A DNA stretch of 64,000 nucleotides. Source: Nitrospira_E sp052156535 (lineage in GTDB: Bacteria > Nitrospirota > Nitrospiria > Nitrospirales > UBA8639). Positions 26,648 through 35,427 of the stretch are shown here, piece after piece. Position 1 is the stretch's first letter; each line of letters begins with the position of its first letter. Location: contig NZ_JBQKUP010000041.1 of the NCBI RefSeq assembly GCF_052156535.1, positions 186,001 through 250,000 of the forward strand. Reading direction: 5' to 3'. The translations under genes and the position numbers were made by a program. The notes beneath the pieces are model-generated. The model was not told the origin of the DNA. It did no database searches and was given only the letters and a program-made list of their open reading frames with translations.

Positions 26648-27724
26648 ATGGTGGTATCATCCGGCCTGAGGCTTTCTTCATTATTCCATAGGGTTAAAAA
26701 AGGCTTATTGAAATTGGGGTCTATGGTCATGGTTGGGGTGATGGTAAGTATCTGTCTGATTCTGATGGATTTCACCCGTCCTGCGATGGCCGTTCCTACG
26801 GCCGAGGAATTGCTCAAGGCCCTGCCTCTTTCCGACGGCGAACGGAAAGATGTTCTGAAGGGAGAGATTGTGCGATTTACGACAGAGGAAGGCTCTGATC
26901 GAGAGCTGGCGCTGGGAGCGGTTTTGCTGGTGAGCAAGGTACCTGAAAATTTGGTTTCGCTCTTTCGAGAGGCTATCGTCTTCAAGCTTGTCGGGGCGGT
27001 CACTGCGTTTGGGGAGATTTCCGACAAGGCGACCGTTGGGGACTTTGCGGGGTTGAAATTCGAGCCCAATGGAGAAGACGAATCCAAACGCTACCTTGAA
27101 GCTGAACCGGGCGATAAGTTGAATCTGGACCCGAAGGAAATTTCCGCTTTTCAGGCCCTCAAGGCCAAAGGCGGATCCCAGTCAGATGTCGAGGCACTTG
27201 TCCGTGAACTTTTGCTTGCCCGCTATCAAGCCTATCGAGACAAAGGTCTGTCAGGGATCCCCCCCTATGCGCGGGGTGGAGAGAAGATGTATCAGTTGAG
27301 TCAGGATCTTCTTCTAGCCACCAACGAGGCCAAGCTTGTCGCGAAATACTTTCCCTCTTTCCATCAAACCTTACTCAAATATCCAGCCATTCAGGCCAAG
27401 CCACTCGAGGTCCGGTTTAATTGGGCCAATGTTGACGTGTTTAGCCGACCGACATTGATTTTAAGCCATCGCATGTTATTCAAGGAGGGCGAGGCTTACG
27501 TGGTCGTTGACCGACACTTTTATGCCAGCCACGAGTATAACGGCTTGCAGTCAATCGGGGGCGCCTTTCCTACGAAAGAGGGCTCGTTATTAGTTTCTCT
27601 CTATCGTATTTCCACCGATGGAGTGGCGGGTTTCGGGTCCTCGGCGAAGCATCCAGTCGCTCGCGGGTTAATGGGGCCCTATTTCGAAGAAATATTTGAA
27701 GGGATTCGTAAGAAAGCGGAATAA
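26648..27724 (+). CDS. secreted protein of unknown function
   Basis: 358 aa. The N-terminus (residues about 22-50, ending TRPAMA/VPTAEE) is a signal peptide, so the mature protein is periplasmic or exported. No catalytic motif is recognised. The body is mixed alpha/beta with DRHFYASHEYNGLQSIGGAFP near residue 290, a conserved-looking segment that suggests a ligand or lipid binding fold. ATG 26,648 is selected because GGGAGGT lies 9 nt upstream, covering the alternative ATG at 26,630. It is followed at 180 nt by the truncated SYLF gene. Confidence 0.75.
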   Translation: MVVSSGLRLSSLFHRVKKGLLKLGSMVMVGVMVSICLILMDFTRPAMAVPTAEELLKALPLSDGERKDVLKGEIVRFTTEEGSDRELALGAVLLVSKVPENLVSLFREAIVFKLVGAVTAFGEISDKATVGDFAGLKFEPNGEDESKRYLEAEPGDKLNLDPKEISAFQALKAKGGSQSDVEALVRELLLARYQAYRDKGLSGIPPYARGGEKMYQLSQDLLLATNEAKLVAKYFPSFHQTLLKYPAIQAKPLEVRFNWANVDVFSRPTLILSHRMLFKEGEAYVVVDRHFYASHEYNGLQSIGGAFPTKEGSLLVSLYRISTDGVAGFGSSAKHPVARGLMGPYFEEIFEGIRKKAE

Positions 27725-27915
27725 ACGTACCGCACGGTTCCTGAAAAGAGGAGAGAAGATAAGATGATTCGCCCCTTGTCCTCAATTTTTTATTATTAAA
27801 GCCAATCTTTAAACGAACGGATGAATTTAACGGGATTAGTTTAAACTGGATTATCCTGTTTTCTTAATGTTCTAAGGGAGATCTTCAAGCGAAAGAGTTG
27901 TAGTTGTGGGTAGGA

Positions 27916-28122
27916 ATGTTGTGGATGGTTATGATCATTGTCGCTGTAGGTCTGCAACCAGCAAGGGCTGGTATGGCTGTGGAGATTGACAAGGAGGTGG
28001 ATGCCGCACTGGAAAAACGTTACTCCCATAGTCCCGTAGCGAAGGATTTTCCCACGATCGCAAAGGGAATTCTCCTTTTTCCTGATGTCTATAAGTCAAT
28101 GGCGTCCTTTGGGAACAAGTAA
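27916..28122 (+). pseudogene. truncated SYLF (YSC84-like) domain protein
   Basis: The ORF begins with a signal peptide (LWMVMIIVAVGLQPARA) and then reads IDKEVDAALEKRYSHSP...FPTIAKGILLFPDVYKS, matching the start of the SYLF lipid-binding domain (usually AALxxF...AKGVLVFPxVxKAG). It stops after GNK at 28,122, where intact family members continue for over 100 residues. No continuing homology is visible downstream. Probably a broken gene. Confidence 0.6.
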
Positions 28123-28207
28123 TAGAGGAATTTCTTTTTCAATCATCGATCTGACGATGCTTTTTCCCCTAAGGGTGGAGCGAGCCAATAGTTTCGTCCG
28201 ATTGGAT

Positions 28208-28888
28208 CTAGGGATTTTGGCGTTGGCCGCCGCCTTTGTCGGATAGATACATGCCGACAAGCCATGCTACCAACACGGCGACATAAAATTGTCCCACAAT
28301 GGCTTCGAGATAGGCGAGTGTGCGGGCGATCGGCTTTGCTGGCGTTATATCACCGTATCCTAATGTGGTAATGGTGACATAGCTGTAATACAGCAATTCT
28401 GAAAACTGGACTCCGATGGCGGTGGATGTCAGTCCATGAAATGAGCCGGGGTTGGTGATGTTGATGAAAAGATAAAACACCGACCAGTTGAGTCCGATCA
28501 GGAGATAAATGCAGATGGCGCCAATGATTTTATTCACAGTAATTGCGCCTGAAAGGAGCAAATGTCGTGAAGCAATCCAGGTGCTGAACAGAGAGAACAC
28601 AAATAGTATGGAGATGTTGACAAAATGAAGCTCAGGAATGTCTAAGAAATAGTCGATGGTCGCCGTCGCGACTCCACTTACAGTAAGGATCATTCCTCCT
28701 ACCATCAACCATTTTTTTTCACTCACATGGCTCCATATCCCCATCAGGAGCATGAGGCAAAGAGCGGGCTCCAGGAACAAACGCCTGGTCTCACCCGTGA
28801 TACCTTCCTCTTGTGCAATGGCAACCGAAAGCAGGAGGAACAACAGACCTCCTAACAGATACCCAAAGTTCATTCTTTTGATAGGCAT
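28208..28888 (-). CDS. potassium-channel family membrane protein (TLGYGD filter)
   Basis: 226 aa inner-membrane protein with about six hydrophobic segments. The last two frame a pore loop containing the selectivity filter TTLGYGD (about residue 175). This is the Ion_trans_2 (two-helix pore) architecture of bacterial K+ channels with an added N-terminal membrane region and no cytoplasmic RCK domain, so no ligand sensor is visible. The ATG at 28,888 has GGAGAA 8 nt upstream; the longer frame to 29,059 lacks family character. The downstream end GGGQRQNP is short. Confidence 0.85.
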   Translation of the reverse strand: MPIKRMNFGYLLGGLLFLLLSVAIAQEEGITGETRRLFLEPALCLMLLMGIWSHVSEKKWLMVGGMILTVSGVATATIDYFLDIPELHFVNISILFVFSLFSTWIASRHLLLSGAITVNKIIGAICIYLLIGLNWSVFYLFINITNPGSFHGLTSTAIGVQFSELLYYSYVTITTLGYGDITPAKPIARTLAYLEAIVGQFYVAVLVAWLVGMYLSDKGGGQRQNP

Positions 28889-29116
28889 TGATGTTTTCTC
28901 CAAATGGCGAAAGAGGGAGGCTTCATTTTTATTGCCATACCTCTTTCTTCTGTCGCTCCAATGGTCGGTAGGGTAAGAATAGCGCCCCTTCAGTTCTGAT
29001 TTTTTGACATAGAGGTTTCCCCAACAAAGGAGTCTTTCCATTGTGGCAGGAATGGCCACAAGATAGACGTAGATTGGTTCGAAGGCAATAGACTGAATGT
29101 CGACGTGGTGGCGATC

Positions 29117-29551
29117 TCAAAAGTTCTTCAAACGATTCACATAGATTTGTAGATCGGCATCTGTAAAATAGCCTCTTTCCTGCCAAATGCTTCGCCGGAT
29201 ACACGAATGAGGCAGTTGCGCAAAATCCCTTCTTTTATTTACAGGCATTCCTCCGAGTCTATTATACGAAATAAGGATAGGGTCCCCCGATTTAGGATGC
29301 AAAACTCCAAGGGATGCTCCATAATGTACCCCTTGAAAATAAATGGGGAGAGGATTCAAGAGCGCCCTCAGAGAAGTCGGCGTTTGATTAAACATCTTTC
29401 CCTGGTGCTCTATGACAGGAAAAAACAATTGTGTTGGTAAGTCGGACTTTTTGAGAAAGGTTGATCTTCGGGGCAGAATCCTTTGAGAGGGCCGCCTTAC
29501 CTTGGCCGGAATGGATTGATGAGATTTTTTTATTTGTGGGAGGCATTTCAT
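29117..29551 (-). CDS. possible small hypothetical protein
   Basis: Open frame of about 144 aa from ATG 29,551, whose start overlaps head-to-head with the lipoprotein start at 29,550 in the palindrome CATG. The sequence (FPVIEHQGKMFNQTPTSLRA, QGVHYGASLGVLHPKSGDP) looks protein-like but matches no family I know. No good ribosome binding site is visible on this strand. It may be spurious. Confidence 0.3.
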   Translation of the reverse strand: MKCLPQIKKSHQSIPAKVRRPSQRILPRRSTFLKKSDLPTQLFFPVIEHQGKMFNQTPTSLRALLNPLPIYFQGVHYGASLGVLHPKSGDPILISYNRLGGMPVNKRRDFAQLPHSCIRRSIWQERGYFTDADLQIYVNRLKNF

Positions 29552-29927
29552 GACGATACGCGAAAAATCTGATTTGAAGAATAGGCCAGGGTATGGGCTA
29601 CAAAAAACATGGTCATTTGTTCTCACTATTCTCCTCGCTGCATGTGCGCAAAACCCAGCCTATCTCTATGAGATGGGTGAGAGGCCGATACCCATAGGAA
29701 TTGAAAAAGAAATCATCCCGCATACCACCACTCAGGATGAGGTGTTAACCCTACTTGGAGAACCCGTCGCCCGCCTCAAAACCAAGACGCATGAGGGACA
29801 TATTCATATCTGGACCTATTCGTATATGGATCTTCAAAGCACCTCAGGGGACAAGGGGGAATCGCTGACTATCACCTTTGATGATAAAACCTTTGTGGTC
29901 CAAAGTGTCACCAGAGGCCCGCTTTAA
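29550..29927 (+). CDS. BamE/SmpA-OmlA-like lipoprotein
   Basis: 125 aa outer-membrane-type lipoprotein. The lipobox LLAAC is at about residues 28-32, followed by a SmpA/OmlA-like fold: HTTTQDEVLTLLGEP is the typical 'T..EV..LLG.P' motif and LTITFDDKTFVVQSV the closing strand. Family members support the BAM outer-membrane assembly complex or bind peptidoglycan. GGGAGG lies 7 nt before ATG 29,550. It is short but intact. Confidence 0.78.
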   Translation: MTIREKSDLKNRPGYGLQKTWSFVLTILLAACAQNPAYLYEMGERPIPIGIEKEIIPHTTTQDEVLTLLGEPVARLKTKTHEGHIHIWTYSYMDLQSTSGDKGESLTITFDDKTFVVQSVTRGPL

Positions 29928-30269
29928 CTCCGGATTGGAAAATCAGGAAGAACCCATTTATGCCTGTTTTGATAGGGTAATGGGCTTCTGGGGAATTTTT
30001 CTGTGGTATACTTCTAGCTTTGCTTCTGAACGCTGAATCCACCTTGAACATAAACAGGGCTCGGAAAAATTTCAAGCGGATGGTCGGGGAATGCCACAAG
30101 TCTCCATTTCCCTTTGCGCTATCTTAGGAGATGAATCCTATTGTTCATGACACGGCGGTTCAAGTGTATCTCCAACCGTATTTTCCAAGCATTATAATTT
30201 TAGAACATTGATGTGTTGATCTGGCGGGGTGCTGTCCTGCCTGTTAAACCTCATGGGCCATCCTTGTCG

Positions 30270-30355
30270 CGTAAGGCAACTTATCGGAACGATCTCATAG
30301 TTGTGTCATACATCATGGACGTTCCCATCCCATAGGGTACATACGGGTATCCACC
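30270..30355 (-). pseudogene. remnant of the 3' part of a lipoprotein paralogous to 49.3-49.9 kb
   Basis: The bases GTTGTGTCATACATCATGG and GCGTTCCCAT-like sequence at 30,300-30,335 match those at 49,415-49,450 inside the Gly/Tyr-rich lipoprotein gene, with similar flanks (GATCTCA before, CCC-ATCCACC after). No open frame of useful length remains. It is a decayed duplicate of that gene's end. Confidence 0.5.
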
Positions 30356-30452
30356 CAAACAAGGAAGAAACAAAACCTCTTCCTGGGGGAGCTATGGTTT
30401 TTGGCCTGGTTCACCCTGCGGGGTATGGGAATTGTCTGTTTTTTCTCTTTAG

Positions 30453-30640
30453 CTGGGTGTTGAAAAAGTCTGTCAACGGCGTTTCCTGCGTTTGCCGGAG
30501 CCGCTTCACGTCTATGCCCTGGAGCGCTTCGACGCGAAAGCGCGCCGGCAGGTCGCACCCTGGCCGTGCTCATGTACTTCTCTGTATGCGCCGCGCGTCT
30601 AAGCGGCTGCGTACAGGACGGGCCTTTTTAACAACCTTCT
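30453..30640 (+). repeat. short inverted-repeat element related to family 1
   Basis: Starts GGGTGTTGAAAAAGTC and ends GGCCTTTTTAACAACC, imperfect inverted ends with the same TGTTGAAAAA core as family 1. The middle is GC-rich and contains GTGCTCATGTAC, comparable to GTGCTCACGTAC in family 1. No clear target-site duplication was found. About 188 bp, non-coding. Confidence 0.5.
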
Positions 30641-30864
30641 TCGCTCATGGAGGATCGTCAATTTTTGCCTCTCGATGCCCTCAAATCAGGGGCTTCCTTC
30701 ATCCGCAACGGGTCCAATCCATGCCTGGTGTCGCATGTTTATTGGCTCGTTGTTGGTGAAAAAAAAACTCGAATGTGTTAAAAGCACCAGCGACACGGTG
30801 AAACATTCCATCAAGGACACACCGTGGAGATGATGTGGTTCCAGTCAGATCGAACGGGAATGAC

Positions 30865-31476
30865 ATGACCGCCCCCCATACCTTAATCGCCTGCCATGAA
30901 TGCGATCTCCTTCATCGTATTCACCCGCTACATTATGGTGAACGGGCCAAGTGCTCGCGATGTGGAGCATCATTGTATGCGAAAAAACGGGATAGTTTCG
31001 AACATACCATCGTACTGGCCCTGGCCAGCCTCATTTTCTTTACCCTGGCGAATGTTTTCCCGTTTATGACATTCGAGCTCAATGGCCGTGTTCAGGAGAG
31101 TCTTCTATCCACAGGGGTGAGGGAGTTCTTTGAACGGGAAATGTGGGCGTTAGGGGTTCTGGTGTTGTGTGCGAGTATCATTTTCCCAGCCCTGAAAATT
31201 CTTGGCATGTTGTACGTTCTTGGGCCGCTGGAATTCAACAAGCGACCGTGGCACGCCGCTTTGGTCTTTCGGATGGTTGAGCACTGTCGGACCTGGGCCA
31301 TGATGGACGTGTATTTGCTGGGAGTGATTGTTGCCGTGGTGAAGTTGTCCGATTTGGCGAATCTGGTTCCCGGTGTGGCGATTTACTCATTCGTCGCGCT
31401 AATCCTGACCTTGGCTGCCGCCGACTCTGCACTGGACACCCATGCGGTTTGGGAAAAAATGGAGAAGAGTTCATGA
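30865..31476 (+). CDS. pqiA: paraquat-inducible protein A family (first copy)
   Basis: 203 aa inner-membrane protein, half of the usual tandem PqiA. It has an N-terminal zinc-ribbon-like pair (CHEC, CSRC; about residues 9-12 and 28-31) and four transmembrane helices (LASLIFFTLANVFPFM type). PqiA is the membrane partner of the PqiB MCE tunnel in lipid transport between membranes. ATG 30,865 matches the family N-terminus; a GTG at 30,835 with GGAG 5 nt upstream is an alternative start. The stop overlaps the next gene by ATGA. Confidence 0.85.
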   Translation: MTAPHTLIACHECDLLHRIHPLHYGERAKCSRCGASLYAKKRDSFEHTIVLALASLIFFTLANVFPFMTFELNGRVQESLLSTGVREFFEREMWALGVLVLCASIIFPALKILGMLYVLGPLEFNKRPWHAALVFRMVEHCRTWAMMDVYLLGVIVAVVKLSDLANLVPGVAIYSFVALILTLAAADSALDTHAVWEKMEKSS

Positions 31477-32108
31477 GCGGCTCTTACCCCACCGCAGCCC
31501 GGTCGGGGCTTATGAGTTGTCATGCCTGCCATCAACTCAGTCGAATATCCCCGCTGTTAAGTGAGGGCGAGGCCATCTGCCCTCGATGTGGGGCCCATCT
31601 GCATCTGAGGAAACCCAATAGTATTTCGCGCACGTGGGCACTCTTGATTGCGGCCTACATTCTGTATATCCCGGCCAACCTGCTTCCCGTGATGACGGTG
31701 ATTTCGTTTGGGAAAGGCGAAGCGGATACAATCTTGAGCGGGGTCAAGGAACTCATTCATGCCGGAATGATGCCGATTGCCTTGCTGGTATTTTTCGCCA
31801 GCATCACCGTGCCGGTTTTAAAGCTCCTGGCGCTGACGTATCTGTTGCTGTCTGTTCAATATAAATCTCAATGGCGTCCACGACAACGGACGATGTTATA
31901 CCGGATGACCGAGGTGGTCGGCCGCTGGTCCATGATTGATATTTTTATGATTTCGATTTTGATTGCCCTGGTAAAACTTGATGCCGTGGCGACAATAGAA
32001 CCGGGGCCGGGGGCGATCTCATTCGCCGCAGTCGTGATTCTGACCATGTTTGCCGCCATGAGCTTTGATCCCCGATTGATCTGGGACAACATAGAGGAGA
32101 AATCATGA
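31473..32108 (+). CDS. pqiA: paraquat-inducible protein A family (second copy)
   Basis: 211 aa, same architecture as its neighbour: CHAC and CPRC pairs near residues 15 and 36, then four membrane helices with IPANLLPVMTV and RMTEVVGRWSMIDIFMI, the hallmark PqiA segment. In E. coli the two halves are fused in one 417-aa protein; here they are two genes coupled by an ATGA overlap at 31,473. Its stop overlaps the pqiB start in the same manner. Confidence 0.88.
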   Translation: MSGSYPTAARSGLMSCHACHQLSRISPLLSEGEAICPRCGAHLHLRKPNSISRTWALLIAAYILYIPANLLPVMTVISFGKGEADTILSGVKELIHAGMMPIALLVFFASITVPVLKLLALTYLLLSVQYKSQWRPRQRTMLYRMTEVVGRWSMIDIFMISILIALVKLDAVATIEPGPGAISFAAVVILTMFAAMSFDPRLIWDNIEEKS

Positions 32109-33766
32109 AGGACATGGAATCCAATCCTGGCGATTTCGAGGATTTGCCCAAAGCTACAGTACAAAAAAAACGTGGGATTTCCATTGTGTGGATTATTCCC
32201 CTGGTTGCGGCTCTTATCGGAGGGTGGCTGACTTACAAAACGATCTCCGAAAAGGGTCCCACGGTCACTATCACCTTTGAAGATGGGGCCGGGTTGGAAG
32301 CCGGAAAAACCAAAATTAAATACAAGTCCATTGAGGTCGGAACCGTCAAAACCGTGCAAATCAGCCCTGATCTCTCTCATGTGGTTATGACCGCAGAACT
32401 CAGCAAGCAGGCTGAGCCCCACCTCACGGAAAATGCCCAGTTCTGGGTGGTCCGTCCCCGCCTGGGATTGGGGGGTATTTCGGGGCTTGAGACATTAGTA
32501 TCCGGAGCCTACATCGCCATGGATCCCAGGCCGGGACCTTCAGCTCGGACTTTCACGGGACTGGAGAAACCACCTGGCGTGACACGAGAAGACAAAGGGT
32601 CTCAATTCAAATTGCAGGCGGAAAATCTGGGATCGAGTTCCCCTGGTGCCCCGGTCTTTTATCACGATATTCAGGTTGGTCGTGTTCTTGACTATGTCTT
32701 GGACAAGGAAGGCGAGGGTGTGTTGATCGATATTTTCATTCAAGCCCCGCATCATCTGCGGGTACGGGATACCAGCCGATTCTGGCAGTTAAGCGGGTTT
32801 GAGGTATCACTTGGGGCAGAAGGTCTTGATGTGAAAATGGAGTCGCTCTCCTCCCTCCTCACGGGTGGAATCGCATTTGATACTCCGGCCACTGCAGGCG
32901 GGTCGGGTGAACCCAGCCAACCGGGCACGGCCTTTAAACTTTTCAAGAATTATTCCAGTATTCAAGACGAGAAGTATGTCATGACGCGTCCGTTTGTGAT
33001 CAATTTCGATGGATCAGTGAGAGGCTTGAGCGTCGGGGCTCCTGTGGAATTCCGGGGAATTAAAATCGGGATCGTCTCAGATATCGCGGTTAAGCTGGAC
33101 CCCAAGACGCTTGAAATAAAAATTCCCGTGCTCATCGAGATCCAGCCTGAACGGATTACCACCCCACAGCTCGTGCAGGCACACGTAGTAGAGGATAACT
33201 ACGCGATCATGAAGCATATGGTGAAACGCGGTTTGAGAGCTCAACTGGTGACCGGGAGCCTACTGACCGGACAGTTGTTCGTCGGGCTCGATTTCCACCA
33301 GAATCTTCCGGAGAAAGAGCTGATTATGTCCGGAAAATATCCGGAGATTCCGGCCATACCCGCAGCGATGGATGAATTGCGACGAACGGTTACCGATGTG
33401 ATGGCAGAAGTTCGACGGTTGCCTCTTGATACAATTGCCAAGGAAATCCTGGAAACCGTCGAAGGCGGCAACCGTCTGGTCAATTCCCCTGAGACCCAAA
33501 ATGCCGTCCGCAACCTCAATACCGCATTGGGCAATGTGGAACGACTCACGGAGGGACTTGATCGGCAAGTTGACACTCTGGCAACTAGTTTAGACGAGAC
33601 GCTGGTAACGGTCCGGAAATCGTTACAGGTCGTTGATCCCAATTCACCTGCAGCGGTGAATATGAATAGTGCCTTGAAGGAGCTGTCTGCTGCCGCCCGC
33701 TCGATCCGGGTTTTGGCTGATTATCTTGAACAACATCCCGAGGCATTAGTCAAAGGGAAACAGTAA
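32105..33766 (+). CDS. pqiB: PqiB-type MCE domain protein
   Basis: 553 aa, N-terminal transmembrane helix (about residues 24-44) followed by three MCE domains starting near residues 50, 165 and 290 and a C-terminal helical tail (about 430-550) with TVTDVMAEVRRLPLDTIAKE. MCE rings stack into a hydrophobic tunnel crossing the periplasm for lipid passage. ATG at 32,105 overlaps the pqiA stop. Length equals that of E. coli PqiB. Confidence 0.93.
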   Translation: MKDMESNPGDFEDLPKATVQKKRGISIVWIIPLVAALIGGWLTYKTISEKGPTVTITFEDGAGLEAGKTKIKYKSIEVGTVKTVQISPDLSHVVMTAELSKQAEPHLTENAQFWVVRPRLGLGGISGLETLVSGAYIAMDPRPGPSARTFTGLEKPPGVTREDKGSQFKLQAENLGSSSPGAPVFYHDIQVGRVLDYVLDKEGEGVLIDIFIQAPHHLRVRDTSRFWQLSGFEVSLGAEGLDVKMESLSSLLTGGIAFDTPATAGGSGEPSQPGTAFKLFKNYSSIQDEKYVMTRPFVINFDGSVRGLSVGAPVEFRGIKIGIVSDIAVKLDPKTLEIKIPVLIEIQPERITTPQLVQAHVVEDNYAIMKHMVKRGLRAQLVTGSLLTGQLFVGLDFHQNLPEKELIMSGKYPEIPAIPAAMDELRRTVTDVMAEVRRLPLDTIAKEILETVEGGNRLVNSPETQNAVRNLNTALGNVERLTEGLDRQVDTLATSLDETLVTVRKSLQVVDPNSPAAVNMNSALKELSAAARSIRVLADYLEQHPEALVKGKQ

Positions 33767-33777
33767 ATGAGGTGGAC

Positions 33778-34413
33778 ATGAACAGCATCCTACATGGTTT
33801 CCGTATCATCGTGGCCTGCGTAACCCTTCTAACTGTCTTCGGGTGCGGGACGAGTCAACCTTCGCATTTTTATTTGTTGCGGGCCCTGTCGCCATCCTCT
33901 GTCTCAGGCCTATCAGACACGAACACCTCAAGCCTGACCTTTGGACTGGGGCCTGTCACCCTTCCCAAATATTTGGACCGACCGCAGATTGTGACCAAAA
34001 CGAGCGCCCATGAAGTCGATCTGGCAGAATTTCATAAATGGGCCGAACCGTTGAGTGAGAATGTGTCTCACGTCCTGGCAGAAAATCTCTCAGTCATTCT
34101 TTCGACGGATCGGATCGAACAGTATCCGTGGAGGAGAACAACTCCCATGGATTACCAAATTGTTGTGGATGTCTTGCAGTTCGATGGTACCAGGGGAGGG
34201 GAGGCCGTCTTGTCAGCACGGTGGAGCCTTTTGGGTGGGGATGAACTAACAGTCCTCACCACAAGGAAAACGCATGTGACCCATCATCCGACAAGCCAGG
34301 ATTATGAAGCGGTGGTCGAAGCCATGAGTCAGAACCTTGAGGATCTCAGTCGCGAGATTGCCGAGGCGATTAAGTTGCTTCTCCCCACAATCCTACCTGG
34401 CTCCATTTCATAA
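33778..34413 (+). CDS. pqiC: PqiC-like ABC-type transport auxiliary lipoprotein
   Basis: 211 aa outer-membrane lipoprotein with lipobox VFGCG (Cys near residue 23) and the PqiC/YmbA (DUF330) opening SHFYLLRAL. The segment GLGPVTLPKYLDRPQIVT is family-typical. In E. coli PqiC anchors the PqiB tunnel to the outer membrane. ATG 33,778 is taken for the GAGGT 5 nt upstream rather than GTG 33,772. Last gene of the operon. Confidence 0.9.
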   Translation: MNSILHGFRIIVACVTLLTVFGCGTSQPSHFYLLRALSPSSVSGLSDTNTSSLTFGLGPVTLPKYLDRPQIVTKTSAHEVDLAEFHKWAEPLSENVSHVLAENLSVILSTDRIEQYPWRRTTPMDYQIVVDVLQFDGTRGGEAVLSARWSLLGGDELTVLTTRKTHVTHHPTSQDYEAVVEAMSQNLEDLSREIAEAIKLLLPTILPGSIS

Positions 34414-34607
34414 GTTGCCATAGGCAGGGTAGTTTTTCGCTGTGTGCAGAGACACACTTATGCATGGCCGTGGTGGTCATGGACCGCCATGAACACACAC
34501 TCCGACGGGACTTTTCATCCGGATGTTTTCTGTTGGTAATCTAGATGATGGCGGGGAATCCGGTTCAACTTGTTGAACGTGACCCACACTTACATGGAGA
34601 ACACTTC

Positions 34608-35129
34608 ATGGGGAAATTTTCGACTGTCAAGCATGAACTGAAAGAAGTCGGTTTAGTGACCCTGTATTTTTTCTTCTGTTTCGGAATCATCCTTACCCTG
34701 ACGAAATTGATGTTGGAAGGTTATAACATTGAGTTCAATGCTTTCTCTAAGGCACTGATCAGTGCACTGATTGTTGCAAAAATTGTGGTCCTGTTGGGTA
34801 AAACCAGAGCCGGCACCAGGTTTGATGCTCATCATTCGCTTGGCGCGGCTGCTCTGTATCGGACCATGGTGTATAGTGGATGCACTTTCCTGGTTTTGTT
34901 TGCGGAAAAAATGTTTCATGCGTTTCGGGAAAGTGGTAGATTGGGTGCGGCTTTTATGCTCGTGTGGGAACATAAGGATCTTTCTCTCATTTTCGCTAAG
35001 GTTCTATGCATCGGGCTGGCCTTTATGGGATTTTTCCTTTATAGAGGTCTTGATCGGCGGTTAGGAGAAGGAGCCTTGAGGCGCATCATATTCAGTTCCC
35101 CCGGAGAGCTTTCCAAAAAGGGTTGTTGA
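34608..35129 (+). CDS. four-helix membrane protein of unknown function
   Basis: 173 aa with four hydrophobic segments (about residues 17-38, 44-66, 88-108, 128-150). No known motif; a basic cytoplasmic end (DRRLGEGALRRI). ATG 34,608 has GGAG 8 nt upstream, better than ATG 34,545. It lies 195 nt after pqiC and may be a separate unit. Confidence 0.7.
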   Translation: MGKFSTVKHELKEVGLVTLYFFFCFGIILTLTKLMLEGYNIEFNAFSKALISALIVAKIVVLLGKTRAGTRFDAHHSLGAAALYRTMVYSGCTFLVLFAEKMFHAFRESGRLGAAFMLVWEHKDLSLIFAKVLCIGLAFMGFFLYRGLDRRLGEGALRRIIFSSPGELSKKGC

Positions 35130-35427
35130 AATCATATACTTGCCGGCAGTGTACATCAGCATTTTTGCTGAATCCGAGCCTTCTTACGTTGTTTGCTCCC
35201 GCACCTCTTGTCTGTTCCCAGGCGAGAACTCTCGAAGTTGTTATATTGATTGGGGCATAGTGATCCGAACAGGACTGGTTCCGAGAGGGAGTGCCGCAAA
35301 TGTTGAGATGAGCGTGTGCAAAGAAGAATGGTTGTTTACGAAAAACAACATGGACAACTGCAGCCCAGTGACTCCCTTAAGCCGGCTCGACGGGAAAGAT
35401 CGGGGCTTTTACAAAAGGTGACGACTC

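Larger units (their letters stand above)
29928..30864. other. non-coding stretch with gene scrap and inverted-repeat element
   Basis: About 940 bases between the BamE-like and pqiA genes. It contains the lipoprotein remnant at about 30,270-30,355 and the repeat at 30,453-30,640. Otherwise no gene is apparent. Confidence 0.4.
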
